A DNA stretch of 64,000 nt from Actinoplanes nipponensis (GTDB lineage Bacteria; Actinomycetota; Actinomycetes; Mycobacteriales; Micromonosporaceae), in NCBI RefSeq assembly GCF_016862275.1, contig NZ_BOMQ01000090.1:1-64000 (forward strand), in the 5' to 3' direction. How positions within the stretch are numbered: position 1 is the stretch's first letter; each line of letters begins with the position of its first letter. Shown in pieces: positions 1 through 8,361 of this stretch. Below the pieces are notes generated by a model, which saw only the letters and a program-made list of their open reading frames with translations, ran no database searches and was not told where the DNA came from. A program made the position numbers and the translations under genes.

Positions 1-5
1 GGCCG

Positions 6-671
6 TCAGTCGTCGCGGCGCCCGGGCACGATCAGCCCGGTCTCGTACGCGGCCACCACCGCCTGCGCCCGGCTGGAGAGGGCGAGCTTGGCCATCAGCC
101 GCGCCAGGTGGGTCTTCACGGTGGCCTCGCTCACCACCAGCGTGCGGGCGATGGCGGTGTTGGACCGGCCGGTGCCGACCAGCCGCAGGATCTCCGTCTC
201 GCGGGGGGTCAGCGGGGCCAGGTCCGGGGCGGGCCGGTCGGGCCGGGGCGACGTCACGTGCGCCTCCACCAGGCGGCGGGTGACGCTCGGCGTGAGCAGC
301 GTGTCGCCGGCGGCCACCGTGTGGATCGCCGCCAGCAGCCGTTCCGGCGGGGTGTCCTTGAGCAGGAAGCCGCCGGCGCCGGCGCGCAGCGCGGCGTAGA
401 TGTACTCGTCCAGGTCGAAGGTGGTCAGCACCAGCACCCGGGGCGGGGGCGGGGCTCCGGCGACGATGCGGGCGGTGGCGGCGACGCCGTTGAGGCCGGG
501 CATCCGGATGTCCATGAGCACGACGTCGGGCCGCAGCTCGGCGGCGAGCGCGACCGCCTCCTCGCCGTCGGCGGCCTCGCCGGCCACGTCGAGCCCGGGC
601 GCCGCCCGGATCAGGGCGGCCAGGCCGGCCCGGATGAGGACCTGGTCGTCGACGACGAGCACGCTGGTCAT
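6..671 (-). CDS. NarL/LuxR-family response regulator
   Basis: This is a DNA-binding response regulator of 221 aa, the usual NarL-family length. The N-terminal receiver domain has the acidic pair VDD near residues 7-9, the phospho-acceptor Asp54 in LMDIRMPG and the conserved Lys of LLKD. The C-terminal LuxR-type HTH is seen as LTPRETEILRLVGTG and SEATVKTHLARLMAKL. Its ATG overlaps the stop of the upstream histidine kinase (ATGA), so the two are translationally coupled and form one two-component system. The target genes cannot be read from the sequence. The stop codon is only six bases from the window edge, so downstream operon members may be cut off. Confidence 0.95.
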   Translation of the reverse strand: MTSVLVVDDQVLIRAGLAALIRAAPGLDVAGEAADGEEAVALAAELRPDVVLMDIRMPGLNGVAATARIVAGAPPPPRVLVLTTFDLDEYIYAALRAGAGGFLLKDTPPERLLAAIHTVAAGDTLLTPSVTRRLVEAHVTSPRPDRPAPDLAPLTPRETEILRLVGTGRSNTAIARTLVVSEATVKTHLARLMAKLALSSRAQAVVAAYETGLIVPGRRDD

Positions 672-1876
672 CGGGCTGGGCCGGCTCCTTCCCCCTCGGC
701 GCCGTGCGCGGGCAGCGGCAGGACCAGCCGGACCTCGAACCCGCCGCCGGGCAGCGGCGCCGCGTCGGCCGTCCCGCCGTAGAGCATGGCGCGTTCGCGC
801 ATGCCTATCAATCCCTGCCCCGGCCGGCCGGTGGCGGGCGCCTCCCGGCGGGCGCCGTCGTCGCGTACGGTCGCGGTGATCCGGTCCGGGCCGTAGTCGA
901 GCGTGACGGTGGCGGTCGCCGGGGCGGCGTGTTTGAGCACGTTGGTGAGTCCCTCCTGGACGACCCGGTAGACGCAGAGCTGGATGCCGGGCGGCAGCGG
1001 CCGCGGCCGGCCGGTGACGTCCAGCCGGATCGGCACCCCGGCGGTGCGGACCCGTTCGATCAGGTCGGGCAGGCCGAGCAGCCCCGGCGCCGGGGCGTAC
1101 GCGGGTGGTTCGGCCGGCCCGTCGTCGGCGGCGCGCAGCAGGGCCAGCATCCGCCGCATCTCGTCCAGGGCCTCCCCGTCGGCGGCCAGGACCGTGCCGA
1201 GCGCCGCCTCCGCGGTCTGCGGGTCGGTGCGCAACACGTACCGGGCCAGGCCGGCCTGGACGCTGATCACCGACATGTGGTGGGCGACCACGTCGTGCAG
1301 CTCCCGGGCGATGCGGACCCGCTCGTCGGCGACCGCCCGCCGGGCCCGCTCCTCGCGGTCGCGGCGCAGCTGCTCGTTGGCCTCGGCGAGCAGGCGGTTG
1401 GTGCGGTCCAGGTGCCGCGCGCTGTCGGCGACCTTCCAGATCGCGGCCGGGATGGCCAGGGCCTGCAGCACCAGCCCGGCGAGCGAGCCGGCGTGCGCGG
1501 CGAGGCCGACCACGACCCAGAGGACGGCGCCCGGGGCCAGCGCGGCCGCGGTGTGCCACAACGGCCGGCTGGCCGCGACCGCGTACATCGCGAGCAGCAT
1601 CCCGTACGTGGTGACGACGGGGTTGTAGCCCAGCACGACCTGCCACACCCAGAACGTGTAGCAGACCAGCACGACCGGCACCGGCGCCCGCCGCCGGGCC
1701 ACGGTCGGCAGCGTGGCCAGCGCGGACAGCGCCGCGGCGGTCAGGTCGAACGGGCGCCAGCGGCCCGAGTCGTCGTCGAGGCCCTGCAGGATGCTGACCG
1801 CCGTCAGCGCGACCGCGAGCCCGGTGTCCACGACCAGCGGCGAGCGGACGAACCGCGGCCACGATGCGGTGCGCAC
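668..1876 (-). CDS. DesK/NarX-type sensor histidine kinase
   Basis: A membrane histidine kinase of 402 aa if started at the GTG at 1876 (VRTASWPRF). The frame stays open further upstream, but that stretch reads as non-coding and would overlap the divergent TM2 gene. The N-terminal half has several hydrophobic helices and no large extracellular domain. The dimerisation/phospho-acceptor (HisKA_3) helix carries His194 in ARELHDVVAHH. The HATPase_c domain follows, with the N-box as EGLTNVLKHA and the G-box as GLIGMRERA. It phosphorylates the regulator encoded 4 bp downstream by overlap. The signal is unknown. Pairs of this type in actinomycetes often respond to envelope stress or antibiotics, which is only family knowledge here. 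Confidence 0.93.
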   Translation of the reverse strand: MRTASWPRFVRSPLVVDTGLAVALTAVSILQGLDDDSGRWRPFDLTAAALSALATLPTVARRRAPVPVVLVCYTFWVWQVVLGYNPVVTTYGMLLAMYAVAASRPLWHTAAALAPGAVLWVVVGLAAHAGSLAGLVLQALAIPAAIWKVADSARHLDRTNRLLAEANEQLRRDREERARRAVADERVRIARELHDVVAHHMSVISVQAGLARYVLRTDPQTAEAALGTVLAADGEALDEMRRMLALLRAADDGPAEPPAYAPAPGLLGLPDLIERVRTAGVPIRLDVTGRPRPLPPGIQLCVYRVVQEGLTNVLKHAAPATATVTLDYGPDRITATVRDDGARREAPATGRPGQGLIGMRERAMLYGGTADAAPLPGGGFEVRLVLPLPAHGAEGEGAGPAR

Positions 1877-2003
1877 GGGGGCACCATAGCCGCGGGCGCC
1901 GCCGCTGTCGTCAGCCCGGCGCGGTAGCCGGCTACCCCAGCGGGCTGACCCCCGGGACGGTACGGCCGCCCGGAACCCCGGCCCCCGGGCTATCGTTGCG
2001 CCG

Positions 2004-2348
2004 ATGAAACCGGGCGACTCCCCGCACCCCCACGCCCCGGCCGCGCTGCCCGGCTGGGAACGGTTCACGGTGCTGAAGGCCGAGGCGGAGTACGAGTCCG
2101 TCAAGAAGGACCCCCGGGTGGCGTACGCGTTGTGGGCGGTGGTCGGCCTGCTCGGCGGGCACCGTTTCTACCTGGGTGACACCGGCCGGTCCATCGCGAT
2201 GTTGTTCACGCTCGGCGGGCTGGGCGTGTGGACGCTGCTCGACGTGTTCTTCGTGGGCCGCCGGGTGCGCTCGGTCAACCGTTCCCGCCGAGCCGCGATC
2301 ATGGCCCGGCGCGGCATCGTCGAGGACGTCACCCGCCTCCGCTCCTGA
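2004..2348 (+). CDS. TM2-domain membrane protein
   Basis: A small protein of 114 aa. After about 40 polar residues there are two transmembrane helices (VAYALWAVVGLLGG and MLFTLGGLGVWTLLDVFF) joined by the short loop HRFYLGDTGRS, the hallmark of the TM2 domain (GxHRFYLG). A basic cytosolic tail follows. TM2 proteins have no agreed enzymatic role. The gene is alone, divergent from the histidine kinase and convergent with the MarR gene, with no close operon partner. The start ATG is the first in frame. Confidence 0.88.
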   Translation: MKPGDSPHPHAPAALPGWERFTVLKAEAEYESVKKDPRVAYALWAVVGLLGGHRFYLGDTGRSIAMLFTLGGLGVWTLLDVFFVGRRVRSVNRSRRAAIMARRGIVEDVTRLRS

Positions 2349-2484
2349 CGGCGTGGCCGGGCCGGGCGCGCTGATCGCCGAGTTCCGCGCGGCCGGCGAA
2401 TGACCCGGCGGCGGTGTCCCGGCGCCCCGGGACGATTCCGCGCCGAAACGTTCCGGCCCGGCCGGCGCCGAGGTCCGGCGCGGG

Positions 2485-2973
2485 TCAGATGGCCATCCCG
2501 GCCGCCGCCGCGTGCCGCCGGCCGCCGGGGATCATGTCCTCGGCCTCGATGACGCGGACCAGCAGGTCGTGCAGCAGCTGGCGGTCCTCGGCGCCGAAGA
2601 TCTCGTAGAGGCCGGCCACCGCCTTCTCCAGGTCGGCCCGGACGGCCTCGACGAAGGCGGTCCCGGCCGGGGTGATGGTGACCACGGTGGTCCGGCGGTT
2701 GTCCTTCGGGCGCCGCCGCCGGGTCAGCCTCCGCGCGGTCAGCAACTCGGTGGCGATGGTCGCCGAGGACGCCGCCAGGCCGCTGCGGCGGGCGTGCTCG
2801 CCGATGGTGGCCTCCGGCTCGTGCCGGCTGCGGTACAGCTCGGTGAGCAGCCACCACGCGTTGCGGGTCATCCCGTACCGGTCCATGACCTCGACGAACG
2901 GGGTGTCCAGCACGCGGCCGGCCTGGACGATGACGCGGCCCAGGACGGAGGCGGTGACGTCGGCATCGGGCAT
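2485..2973 (-). CDS. MarR-family transcriptional regulator
   Basis: 162 aa, typical of MarR winged-helix dimers. The N-terminal dimerisation helix is followed by the HTH and wing: GEHARRSGLAASSATIATE for helix-turn-helix and RRRRPKDNRRTTVVTITPAG for the wing, whose basic hairpin is a family marker. The C-terminal helix closes the dimer. It is divergent from the chemotaxis receptor gene, with 128 bp between the two starts, so it may control itself or that promoter. Palindromic AACGTT hexamers occur at about 3060 and 3075 and again near 2445, but I cannot assign them as its operator. Confidence 0.88.
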   Translation of the reverse strand: MPDADVTASVLGRVIVQAGRVLDTPFVEVMDRYGMTRNAWWLLTELYRSRHEPEATIGEHARRSGLAASSATIATELLTARRLTRRRRPKDNRRTTVVTITPAGTAFVEAVRADLEKAVAGLYEIFGAEDRQLLHDLLVRVIEAEDMIPGGRRHAAAAGMAI

Positions 2974-3026
2974 CTCTGCAGTATCGGCGTTCGGGCCCGG
3001 CCCGTGCCGTGGAACCCGGCAAACCC

Positions 3027-3052
3027 CTCATGATCGGTCGTTGACCGCCGAA
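3027..3052 (+). promoter_or_regulatory. FliA-type promoter upstream of chemotaxis receptor
   Basis: CTCA at 3027-3030, a 16-nt spacer, then GCCGAA at 3047-3052, about 50 bp upstream of the receptor start at 3102. This matches the CTCA-N15-17-GCCGAA form I recall for FliA-family sigma factors controlling flagellar and chemotaxis genes in Actinoplanes. The sequence match is direct; the use of this promoter is inferred. Confidence 0.55.
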
Positions 3053-3101
3053 CAGGGGAACGTTCGGGGCTGAAACGTTGCGGGGTCAAGGAGAGTGCGG
3101 C

Positions 3102-4724
3102 ATGTCGGTAGCTACGTCAGCACGGGGACCCGGCCGCTCCGGCCGGGGGCGGTTCGGCGATCTGCGGGTCGGGGTGAAGATCAGCATCGCCCTGGGCGCG
3201 GCCCTGCTGGCCGGCACCGTGGTGGCCGTGCTGGGCCTGCGGGCGATGAGCGCCGCCGACGCCAACGCGACCGCCATTTACGAGGAGAACCTCCTGCCCC
3301 GCGCCGTCCTGGCCGTCGCGCAGGACGCGTTCGACGACGAGCTGCTCGCGCTGGCCATGATGACCATCGCGCCGACCGCCGCCGACACCGCGGAATACCG
3401 CCGGCAGGCGCTGGCCGCCGGGGACAAGGTCCGTGCCGAGCTCGACGGCTACGCCCGGCACGGCCTCGAGCCCGCGCAGCAGGACGTGGTCGTGCGGCTC
3501 GGCCGGGAACTCACCGCGTTCGCCGCGGTCCGCGACGACCGGCTCATCCCGGCCCGCGACGACGCCGCCTACGCCGCGGCCTACCAGGCCGACGCGGCGC
3601 CGCTGGTCGGCCGCGTCACCGGCGCCTTCGACACGCTCGGCGCCTTCGAGGCGGCCAGCGCCGCCGCGGCCGCCCGGGCCAACGCGGAGCACTACCGGTC
3701 CAGCCGCGCCGAGATGCTGCTCAGCCTGGCGGCCGGGTTCCTGATCGCCGGCCTGCTCGGCGGCTTCACCGTCCGGCGCATCACCCGCCCGCTCGGCGAG
3801 GTCGGGGCCACCCTCGCCCGCGTCGCCGCCGGCGACCTCACCGGCGCCGTCACCGTACGCTCACGCGACGAGGTCGGCGCCATGGCGGCCTTCCTCAACA
3901 CCGCCACCACCAGCATGCGCAGCACCGTGCAGGCCCTGGGCACCGCGTCGCAGTCGCTGGCCGCCGCCGCCGAGGAACTGTCCGCCACCAGCACCCAGAT
4001 CGCCGGCGGCGCCGAGCGCGCCAGCGCCCAGGCCGTCGCCGTGGCCGCCTCGGCCGACGTCGTGCGGCGCAACGTCGACACCGTCTCGGCCGGCTCGGAG
4101 GAGATGGGCGCCTCCATCCGCGAGATCGCCCAGAACGCCAACCAGGCCGCCGAGGTCGCCGGGCAGGCCGTGACGATGGCCGAGACCACCAACCGGCGGG
4201 TCGCCCGGCTCGGCGACTCCTCGGTCGAGATCGGCAACGTCATCAAGCTGATCACGGCGATCGCCGCGCAGACCAACCTGCTGGCCCTGAACGCCACCAT
4301 CGAGGCGGCCCGGGCCGGCGACGCGGGCAAGGGCTTCGCCGTGGTGGCCAGCGAGGTCAAGGACCTGGCCCGGGAGACCGCCCGGGCCACCGAGGACATC
4401 AGCACCCGGGTGACCGCCATCCAGGCCGACGCCGGCACCGCGATCACCGCCATCGGCGAGATCTCCGAGGTCATCGGCCGGATCAGCGACTACCAGACCA
4501 CCATCGCCGCGGCCGTCGAGGAGCAAACCGCGACCACCGGCGAGATGAACCGGGGCGTCGGCGAGGCCGCCGTGGGCGTCGGCGAGATCGCCACCGGGGT
4601 CGAGGCCCTGGCCACCGCGGCCCGGCTCACCACCGAGAGCGTCGACGACTCCCGGCGCGCCGCCGGCGACCTGGCCCGGATGTCGGGCGAGCTGCAGACG
4701 ATGGTGGCCAGCTTCCGGGTCTGA
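3102..4724 (+). CDS. Methyl-accepting chemotaxis protein
   Basis: A transmembrane chemoreceptor of 540 aa. TM1 lies at about residues 25-48 (ISIALGAALLAGTVVAVLGL) and TM2 at about 208-228. Between them is a helical sensor domain resembling a four-helix bundle. A HAMP linker follows (RRITRPLGEVGATLARVAAGD), then the long cytoplasmic coiled coil with the conserved tip (IAAQTNLLALNATIEAARAG, then KGFAVVASEVKDLA) that contacts CheA/CheW. There is no C-terminal CheR-binding pentapeptide. The ATG at 3102 is chosen because AAGGAGAG sits 6-7 nt upstream; an ATG 24 bp earlier lacks this. No che or fli genes are in the window, so the receptor is an orphan acting with a distant array. Its presence implies a motile stage. 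Confidence 0.93.
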   Translation: MSVATSARGPGRSGRGRFGDLRVGVKISIALGAALLAGTVVAVLGLRAMSAADANATAIYEENLLPRAVLAVAQDAFDDELLALAMMTIAPTAADTAEYRRQALAAGDKVRAELDGYARHGLEPAQQDVVVRLGRELTAFAAVRDDRLIPARDDAAYAAAYQADAAPLVGRVTGAFDTLGAFEAASAAAAARANAEHYRSSRAEMLLSLAAGFLIAGLLGGFTVRRITRPLGEVGATLARVAAGDLTGAVTVRSRDEVGAMAAFLNTATTSMRSTVQALGTASQSLAAAAEELSATSTQIAGGAERASAQAVAVAASADVVRRNVDTVSAGSEEMGASIREIAQNANQAAEVAGQAVTMAETTNRRVARLGDSSVEIGNVIKLITAIAAQTNLLALNATIEAARAGDAGKGFAVVASEVKDLARETARATEDISTRVTAIQADAGTAITAIGEISEVIGRISDYQTTIAAAVEEQTATTGEMNRGVGEAAVGVGEIATGVEALATAARLTTESVDDSRRAAGDLARMSGELQTMVASFRV

Positions 4725-4827
4725 TCCGGTACGGGCGCCCGTATGACGATGCTGGTATGGACCGGGCGGCGCCCCGGGCCCGCATACTTTGTCGATCGTC
4801 GATACGTCCCCGGTGAACGGAGCGCCC

Positions 4828-6021
4828 ATGCCCGCACTGACCTCGCAGCGGCGGGCGGTGGCGCTCACGATGCCCGCCCTGCTCGCCGTGCTCGCCCTGG
4901 CCGTCACGCTGGTCCGGGCGCCGGCGGGCGCCCCGACCGGGATGCTGCCGATGGCGGCCGGCACGCTGACCGTCGCCCAGGCCATCGGCAGCCAGGGCGG
5001 CGCCGGCACGGTCCGCGGGTACGTCGTCGGGCAACCCACGGCCGCCAACACGGTGCTGTCGTCCGGCTTCACCGGGGACACCGCGCTCGCGATCGCCGAC
5101 AGCAGCGGCGAGACCGACACCGGCGACATGCTGTACGTGCAGGTCACCAGCGCGTACCGGTCGGCCTTCGGCCTGCGGACCAACCCGGGCCTGGTCGGCG
5201 ACGCGGTGACCGTGACCGGCACGCTGAGCGCCTACTTCACCCACCCCGGCCTCAAGTCGCCGACGGCGATGACGCTCGGCGGCGGCACCCCGACGACGGC
5301 GCCGACGCCCGGTCCGACCGGCTCCGGCGGCAGCGACGCCTACTACGCCGCCGCCGCGGGCAAGACCGGCGCGAGCCTCCGGACCGCGCTGCACACCATC
5401 ATCTCCAGCGGGGTCACCAAGCTGTCGTACGACGCGGTGTGGAACGCGCTCAAGGCCACCGACCAGGACCCGGCCAACTCGGCCAACGTGATCCTGCTCT
5501 ACTCCGGGACCAGCCGGTCGAAGACGCTCAACGGCGGCGACGCCGGCGACTGGAACCGCGAGCACGTCTGGGCGAAGTCGCACGGCGACTTCGGCACCGC
5601 CGCCGGCCCCGGCACCGACCTGCACCACCTGCGCCCCGAGGACGTCCACGTCAACGCCGAGCGCGACAACAAGGACTTCGACACCGGCGGCACGGCCGTC
5701 GCCGACGCCCCCGGCAACCGCACCGACGCCGACTCCTGGGAGCCGCGGGCCGCCGTCCGGGGCGACGTGGCCCGGATGATCTTCTACATGGCGGTGCGGT
5801 ACGAGGGCGGCGACTCCTGGCCCGACCTGGAGGTCGACGACGCCACCGGCAGCGGCACCGCGCCGCGGCTGGGCCGGCTGTCCGCGTTGCGGCAGTGGAA
5901 CGCCCAGGACCCGCCGGACGCGTTCGAGAAGCGCCGCAACGAGCTGATCTACAGCGCCTACCAGCACAACCGCAACCCGTTCATCGACCACCCGGAATGG
6001 GTCGGCGCGATCTTCGGCTAG
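4828..6021 (+). CDS. Secreted endonuclease I family nuclease with N-terminal OB-like domain
   Basis: 397 aa from the ATG at 4828, which has GGAG 5 nt upstream and opens with a Sec-type signal peptide (RR, then a hydrophobic core to about residue 35). Residues of about 45-150 resemble the DUF6359/OB-like module often placed before secreted nucleases (TVAQAIGSQGG to TVTGTLSAYF). A Gly/Pro/Thr linker leads to the EndA-type catalytic domain, with the His-containing signature NREHVWAKSHGDFG around His246 and DLHHLRPEDVHVNAERDN behind it, as in endonuclease I/extracellular DNase. It is expected to degrade nucleic acids outside the cell. Its stop overlaps the stop of the convergent acyl-CoA dehydrogenase gene by a few bases. 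Confidence 0.9.
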   Translation: MPALTSQRRAVALTMPALLAVLALAVTLVRAPAGAPTGMLPMAAGTLTVAQAIGSQGGAGTVRGYVVGQPTAANTVLSSGFTGDTALAIADSSGETDTGDMLYVQVTSAYRSAFGLRTNPGLVGDAVTVTGTLSAYFTHPGLKSPTAMTLGGGTPTTAPTPGPTGSGGSDAYYAAAAGKTGASLRTALHTIISSGVTKLSYDAVWNALKATDQDPANSANVILLYSGTSRSKTLNGGDAGDWNREHVWAKSHGDFGTAAGPGTDLHHLRPEDVHVNAERDNKDFDTGGTAVADAPGNRTDADSWEPRAAVRGDVARMIFYMAVRYEGGDSWPDLEVDDATGSGTAPRLGRLSALRQWNAQDPPDAFEKRRNELIYSAYQHNRNPFIDHPEWVGAIFG

Positions 6022-7739
6022 GGGTGCATCTCGTACGCGCCGCAGAGGGCGACCACCTGCTCCCACACCCGCGCGGTGCGGCCGGCGTCGTGGACCGGCC
6101 GGCGCAGGTGGGCCAGCGCCCAGCCGGCCTGCTCCTCGGTGGTGGCCGCCTTGCCACTCAGCTCGGTGGCGTACCCGGAGAAGTCCTGGATCAGCACGGC
6201 GAAGATCTCGTCCAGCACGTCGGGGCCGAGGCCGGTCGGCGCGGCCTGTTCCAGGATGAGCTGGCCGTAGACCACGAGGGCGAAGAGCTGGCCGAGGGCG
6301 AGCAGGAAGTCCAGGTCGCGCTGCTGCCCCTCGTCCGGGGCGTGGGCGCGCAGCAGGGCGCACAGCCCGTCGGCCTGCTCACGGAAGCGGGCGACGTTGG
6401 GCAGGTCGGCGTGGGCGTCGTAGGCCGTGCGCCAGTCGTGGAAGCGGATCGCGCCGAGGCCGCGGGCCGGGCCCTGGTGGAACAGGAACTCGTCGTCGGC
6501 GGCGTCCCGGCGGGCCGGCACGGGCGGGTAGCCGGCCGGGTGGAACAGGTAGTTGGGCATGAACTTGAGGATCAGCGCCAGGTTGACGTGCACCGTGCCC
6601 TCGAGCTTGGGCAGGCCGCGGATGTCCTTGGCCGCCTTGTCGAAGTAGGTGTCGGCCTCGAAGCCCTTCGCGGCGATCACGTCCCAGAGCAGGTCGATGA
6701 CCTTCTCGCCCTCGGTGGTCACCTTCATCTTGGTCATCGGGTTGAACAGCAGGTAGCGGCGGTCCTCGGGGCCGGCCGAGCGGAAGTAGTCGACGGCGCG
6801 GTCGCTGAACAGCTTCATCGCGACCAGCCGCACGTACGCGTCGGTGAGCTCGCGGCGCACGTGCGGGAAGTCGGTGACCGGCCGGCCGTAGAGCACCCGG
6901 CGGTGGGCGTGGGTGACGGCCTCGTACATGGCGTGCTCGCAGATGCCGACGGCGGCGGTGCAGAGGTTGAACTTGCCGATGTTGACGGTGTTCAGCGCGG
7001 CGTCGAACGCGGCCCGGCCGGTGTGCAGCACGTCCTGCTCGCGCACGGGGTAGTTCTCCAGCCGGAACTCGCTGACGAACATCTGGCCGTTGACCACGTT
7101 CCTGACCAGGTGGTACGCGGGGTGGCGGCTGTCGGCGGCGAAGAACACGTACCCGTCCGGCCCCTCGACGCCGGCCCGGCGGCCGAAGACCGACACCAGG
7201 CCGGCGACGTTGCCGTTGCCGATGTAGTACTTGGCGCCGTCGGCCCGGAACCCGCCGGCGCCGTCCGGGGTGAGGATCATGTCGGTGGCGTAGATGTCCG
7301 CGCCGTGGCCGCGTTCGGACAGCCCGAACGCCAGCACGTGGCCGTCGTCGAGCAGCCGGGCGGTGTGGGCCCGGGCGCCGGCGTTGGCGCTCTGCCAGAC
7401 CGGTCCGAGCCCGAGGACGGTGACCTGCCACGTGTACCAGTAGCCCAGGCCGTAGAAGCCGAGGATCTCGCTGAGGGCGGCGTTGCGGGCGGTGTCCCAG
7501 CGCTTGTCGGGGTGGCCGTCACCGTCGGCCTCGGGCGTCAGGAACGTCGCGAAGAGGCCCTCCTTCGCGGCGAAGTCCAGGAAGTCGCCGTACCAGGCCC
7601 GCTCGATGTAGCTGTCGATCAGCGCCTGCTTGCCGCGCTGCTCGAAGAAGTCGACCGTCGCGCGCAGCAGCCGGCGGGTCTCGGCGTCGAAGTGCGCCGG
7701 GTCGTAGGTGTGCGGGTTGAACAGCAGCGAGTCCGCCAT
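6018..7739 (-). CDS. Acyl-CoA dehydrogenase
   Basis: A 573-aa flavoprotein of the acyl-CoA dehydrogenase fold, larger than the 380-aa short forms. The middle domain has GLSERGHGADIYATDM (acyl-CoA/FAD contacts) and the nucleotide-binding part KYYIGNGNVAGL. The C-terminal helical domain has the FAD-interacting segment and LPKLEGTVHVN, whose Glu is a candidate catalytic base. It would oxidise an acyl-CoA to the enoyl-CoA and pass electrons to ETF; the substrate is not determinable. The ATG at 7739 has AGGAA-type pairing upstream. It is followed at its 5' side, on the same strand, by a PadR regulator gene 27 bp upstream, so the two are probably one operon repressed by PadR. Confidence 0.9.
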   Translation of the reverse strand: MADSLLFNPHTYDPAHFDAETRRLLRATVDFFEQRGKQALIDSYIERAWYGDFLDFAAKEGLFATFLTPEADGDGHPDKRWDTARNAALSEILGFYGLGYWYTWQVTVLGLGPVWQSANAGARAHTARLLDDGHVLAFGLSERGHGADIYATDMILTPDGAGGFRADGAKYYIGNGNVAGLVSVFGRRAGVEGPDGYVFFAADSRHPAYHLVRNVVNGQMFVSEFRLENYPVREQDVLHTGRAAFDAALNTVNIGKFNLCTAAVGICEHAMYEAVTHAHRRVLYGRPVTDFPHVRRELTDAYVRLVAMKLFSDRAVDYFRSAGPEDRRYLLFNPMTKMKVTTEGEKVIDLLWDVIAAKGFEADTYFDKAAKDIRGLPKLEGTVHVNLALILKFMPNYLFHPAGYPPVPARRDAADDEFLFHQGPARGLGAIRFHDWRTAYDAHADLPNVARFREQADGLCALLRAHAPDEGQQRDLDFLLALGQLFALVVYGQLILEQAAPTGLGPDVLDEIFAVLIQDFSGYATELSGKAATTEEQAGWALAHLRRPVHDAGRTARVWEQVVALCGAYEMHP

Positions 7740-7766
7740 GGCGGCGTTCCCCTTCCTGGTGAGGTG

Positions 7767-8312
7767 TCACAGACCGCGGAGGGTGTCGAGGACGTCGTCG
7801 AGCCAGTCCAGCACCATGCGCTCGTACGCGATGCCGCCGCGCAGCACGGTGTGCTGCAACCGCTGCTGGACGTCCAGGCGGGCGCCGGCGGGGAAGTCCC
7901 GCCGCTCGCCGGCCCGGTACCGGCCGAGGGTGGCCGCGTGGGTCTCGCGGTAGCGCTCGACCTCGGCGATCAGGGCCGAGCGACCGTCGGCGTCGTCGAA
8001 GGCGGCCCCGCGGATCTTCACGGCCAGCTCGTGCCGGACCGCCTCGGGCTGCACGGGGGCGCGCAGCCACGAGGTGAGGGCGGCCCGGCCGGGCGCCGCG
8101 ACGGAGTAGGACCGCTTGTCGGGGCGCCCGCCCTGGCCGATCTCCTCGGCGGTGACCCAGCCGTCCGCCTCCATCCGCCTGAGCACCCGGTAGATCTGCT
8201 GGTGGGTGGCTGTCCAGAAGCGGCCGATGGACCGTTCGAAGCGCCGGGTCAGCTCGTAGCCGGACCCGGGCTGCTCCAGCAGGGAGACCAGGATCGCGTG
8301 CTCGAGGGCCAT
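7767..8312 (-). CDS. PadR-family transcriptional repressor
   Basis: 181 aa from the ATG at 8312, which gives the typical PadR opening MALEHAILVSLLE and has AGGA 8 nt upstream; an ATG 9 bp earlier is possible but has its SD too close. The N-terminal winged helix includes GYELTRRFERSIGRFW and QIYRVLRRMEADGWV, and the wing KRSYSVAAPGRAAL. The long C-terminal helices (Vir_act_alpha_C type) provide dimerisation. The gene lies directly upstream of the acyl-CoA dehydrogenase gene on the same strand. A perfect palindrome sits just upstream of its start, which indicates autorepression and probably co-regulation of the dehydrogenase. Confidence 0.92.
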   Translation of the reverse strand: MALEHAILVSLLEQPGSGYELTRRFERSIGRFWTATHQQIYRVLRRMEADGWVTAEEIGQGGRPDKRSYSVAAPGRAALTSWLRAPVQPEAVRHELAVKIRGAAFDDADGRSALIAEVERYRETHAATLGRYRAGERRDFPAGARLDVQQRLQHTVLRGGIAYERMVLDWLDDVLDTLRGL

Positions 8313-8324
8313 GCCGGCCATCCT

Positions 8325-8346
8325 GCTATGCAACTCGTTGCATAGC
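8325..8346. promoter_or_regulatory. Probable PadR operator
   Basis: A perfect inverted repeat: the arm GCTATGCAAC at 8325-8334, two central bases TC, and its exact reverse complement at 8337-8346. It begins 12 bp upstream of the padR-like start codon, where it would block transcription. The core ATGCAA/TTGCAT is the kind of short palindrome bound by PadR dimers. Assignment to this PadR is by position. Confidence 0.75.
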
Positions 8347-8361
8347 AACCGGCCCCGGCGC

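Noticed and set aside
2176..2403. A 75-residue frame overlapping the TM2 gene
   Set aside because: It lies inside the TM2 coding sequence in another frame, Cys/Arg-rich, without SD.
4730..4743. Palindrome TACGGGCGCCCGTA after the chemoreceptor gene as a terminator
   Set aside because: The stem is only 7 bp with no loop, so it is too short to support a terminator; a DNA-binding site is possible but unsupported.
4743..8345. A 1,200-residue open frame on the plus strand across the acyl-CoA dehydrogenase gene
   Set aside because: It is the antisense shadow of well-supported genes in G+C-rich DNA: low-complexity Val/Gly/Arg/His composition, no motif, no SD.
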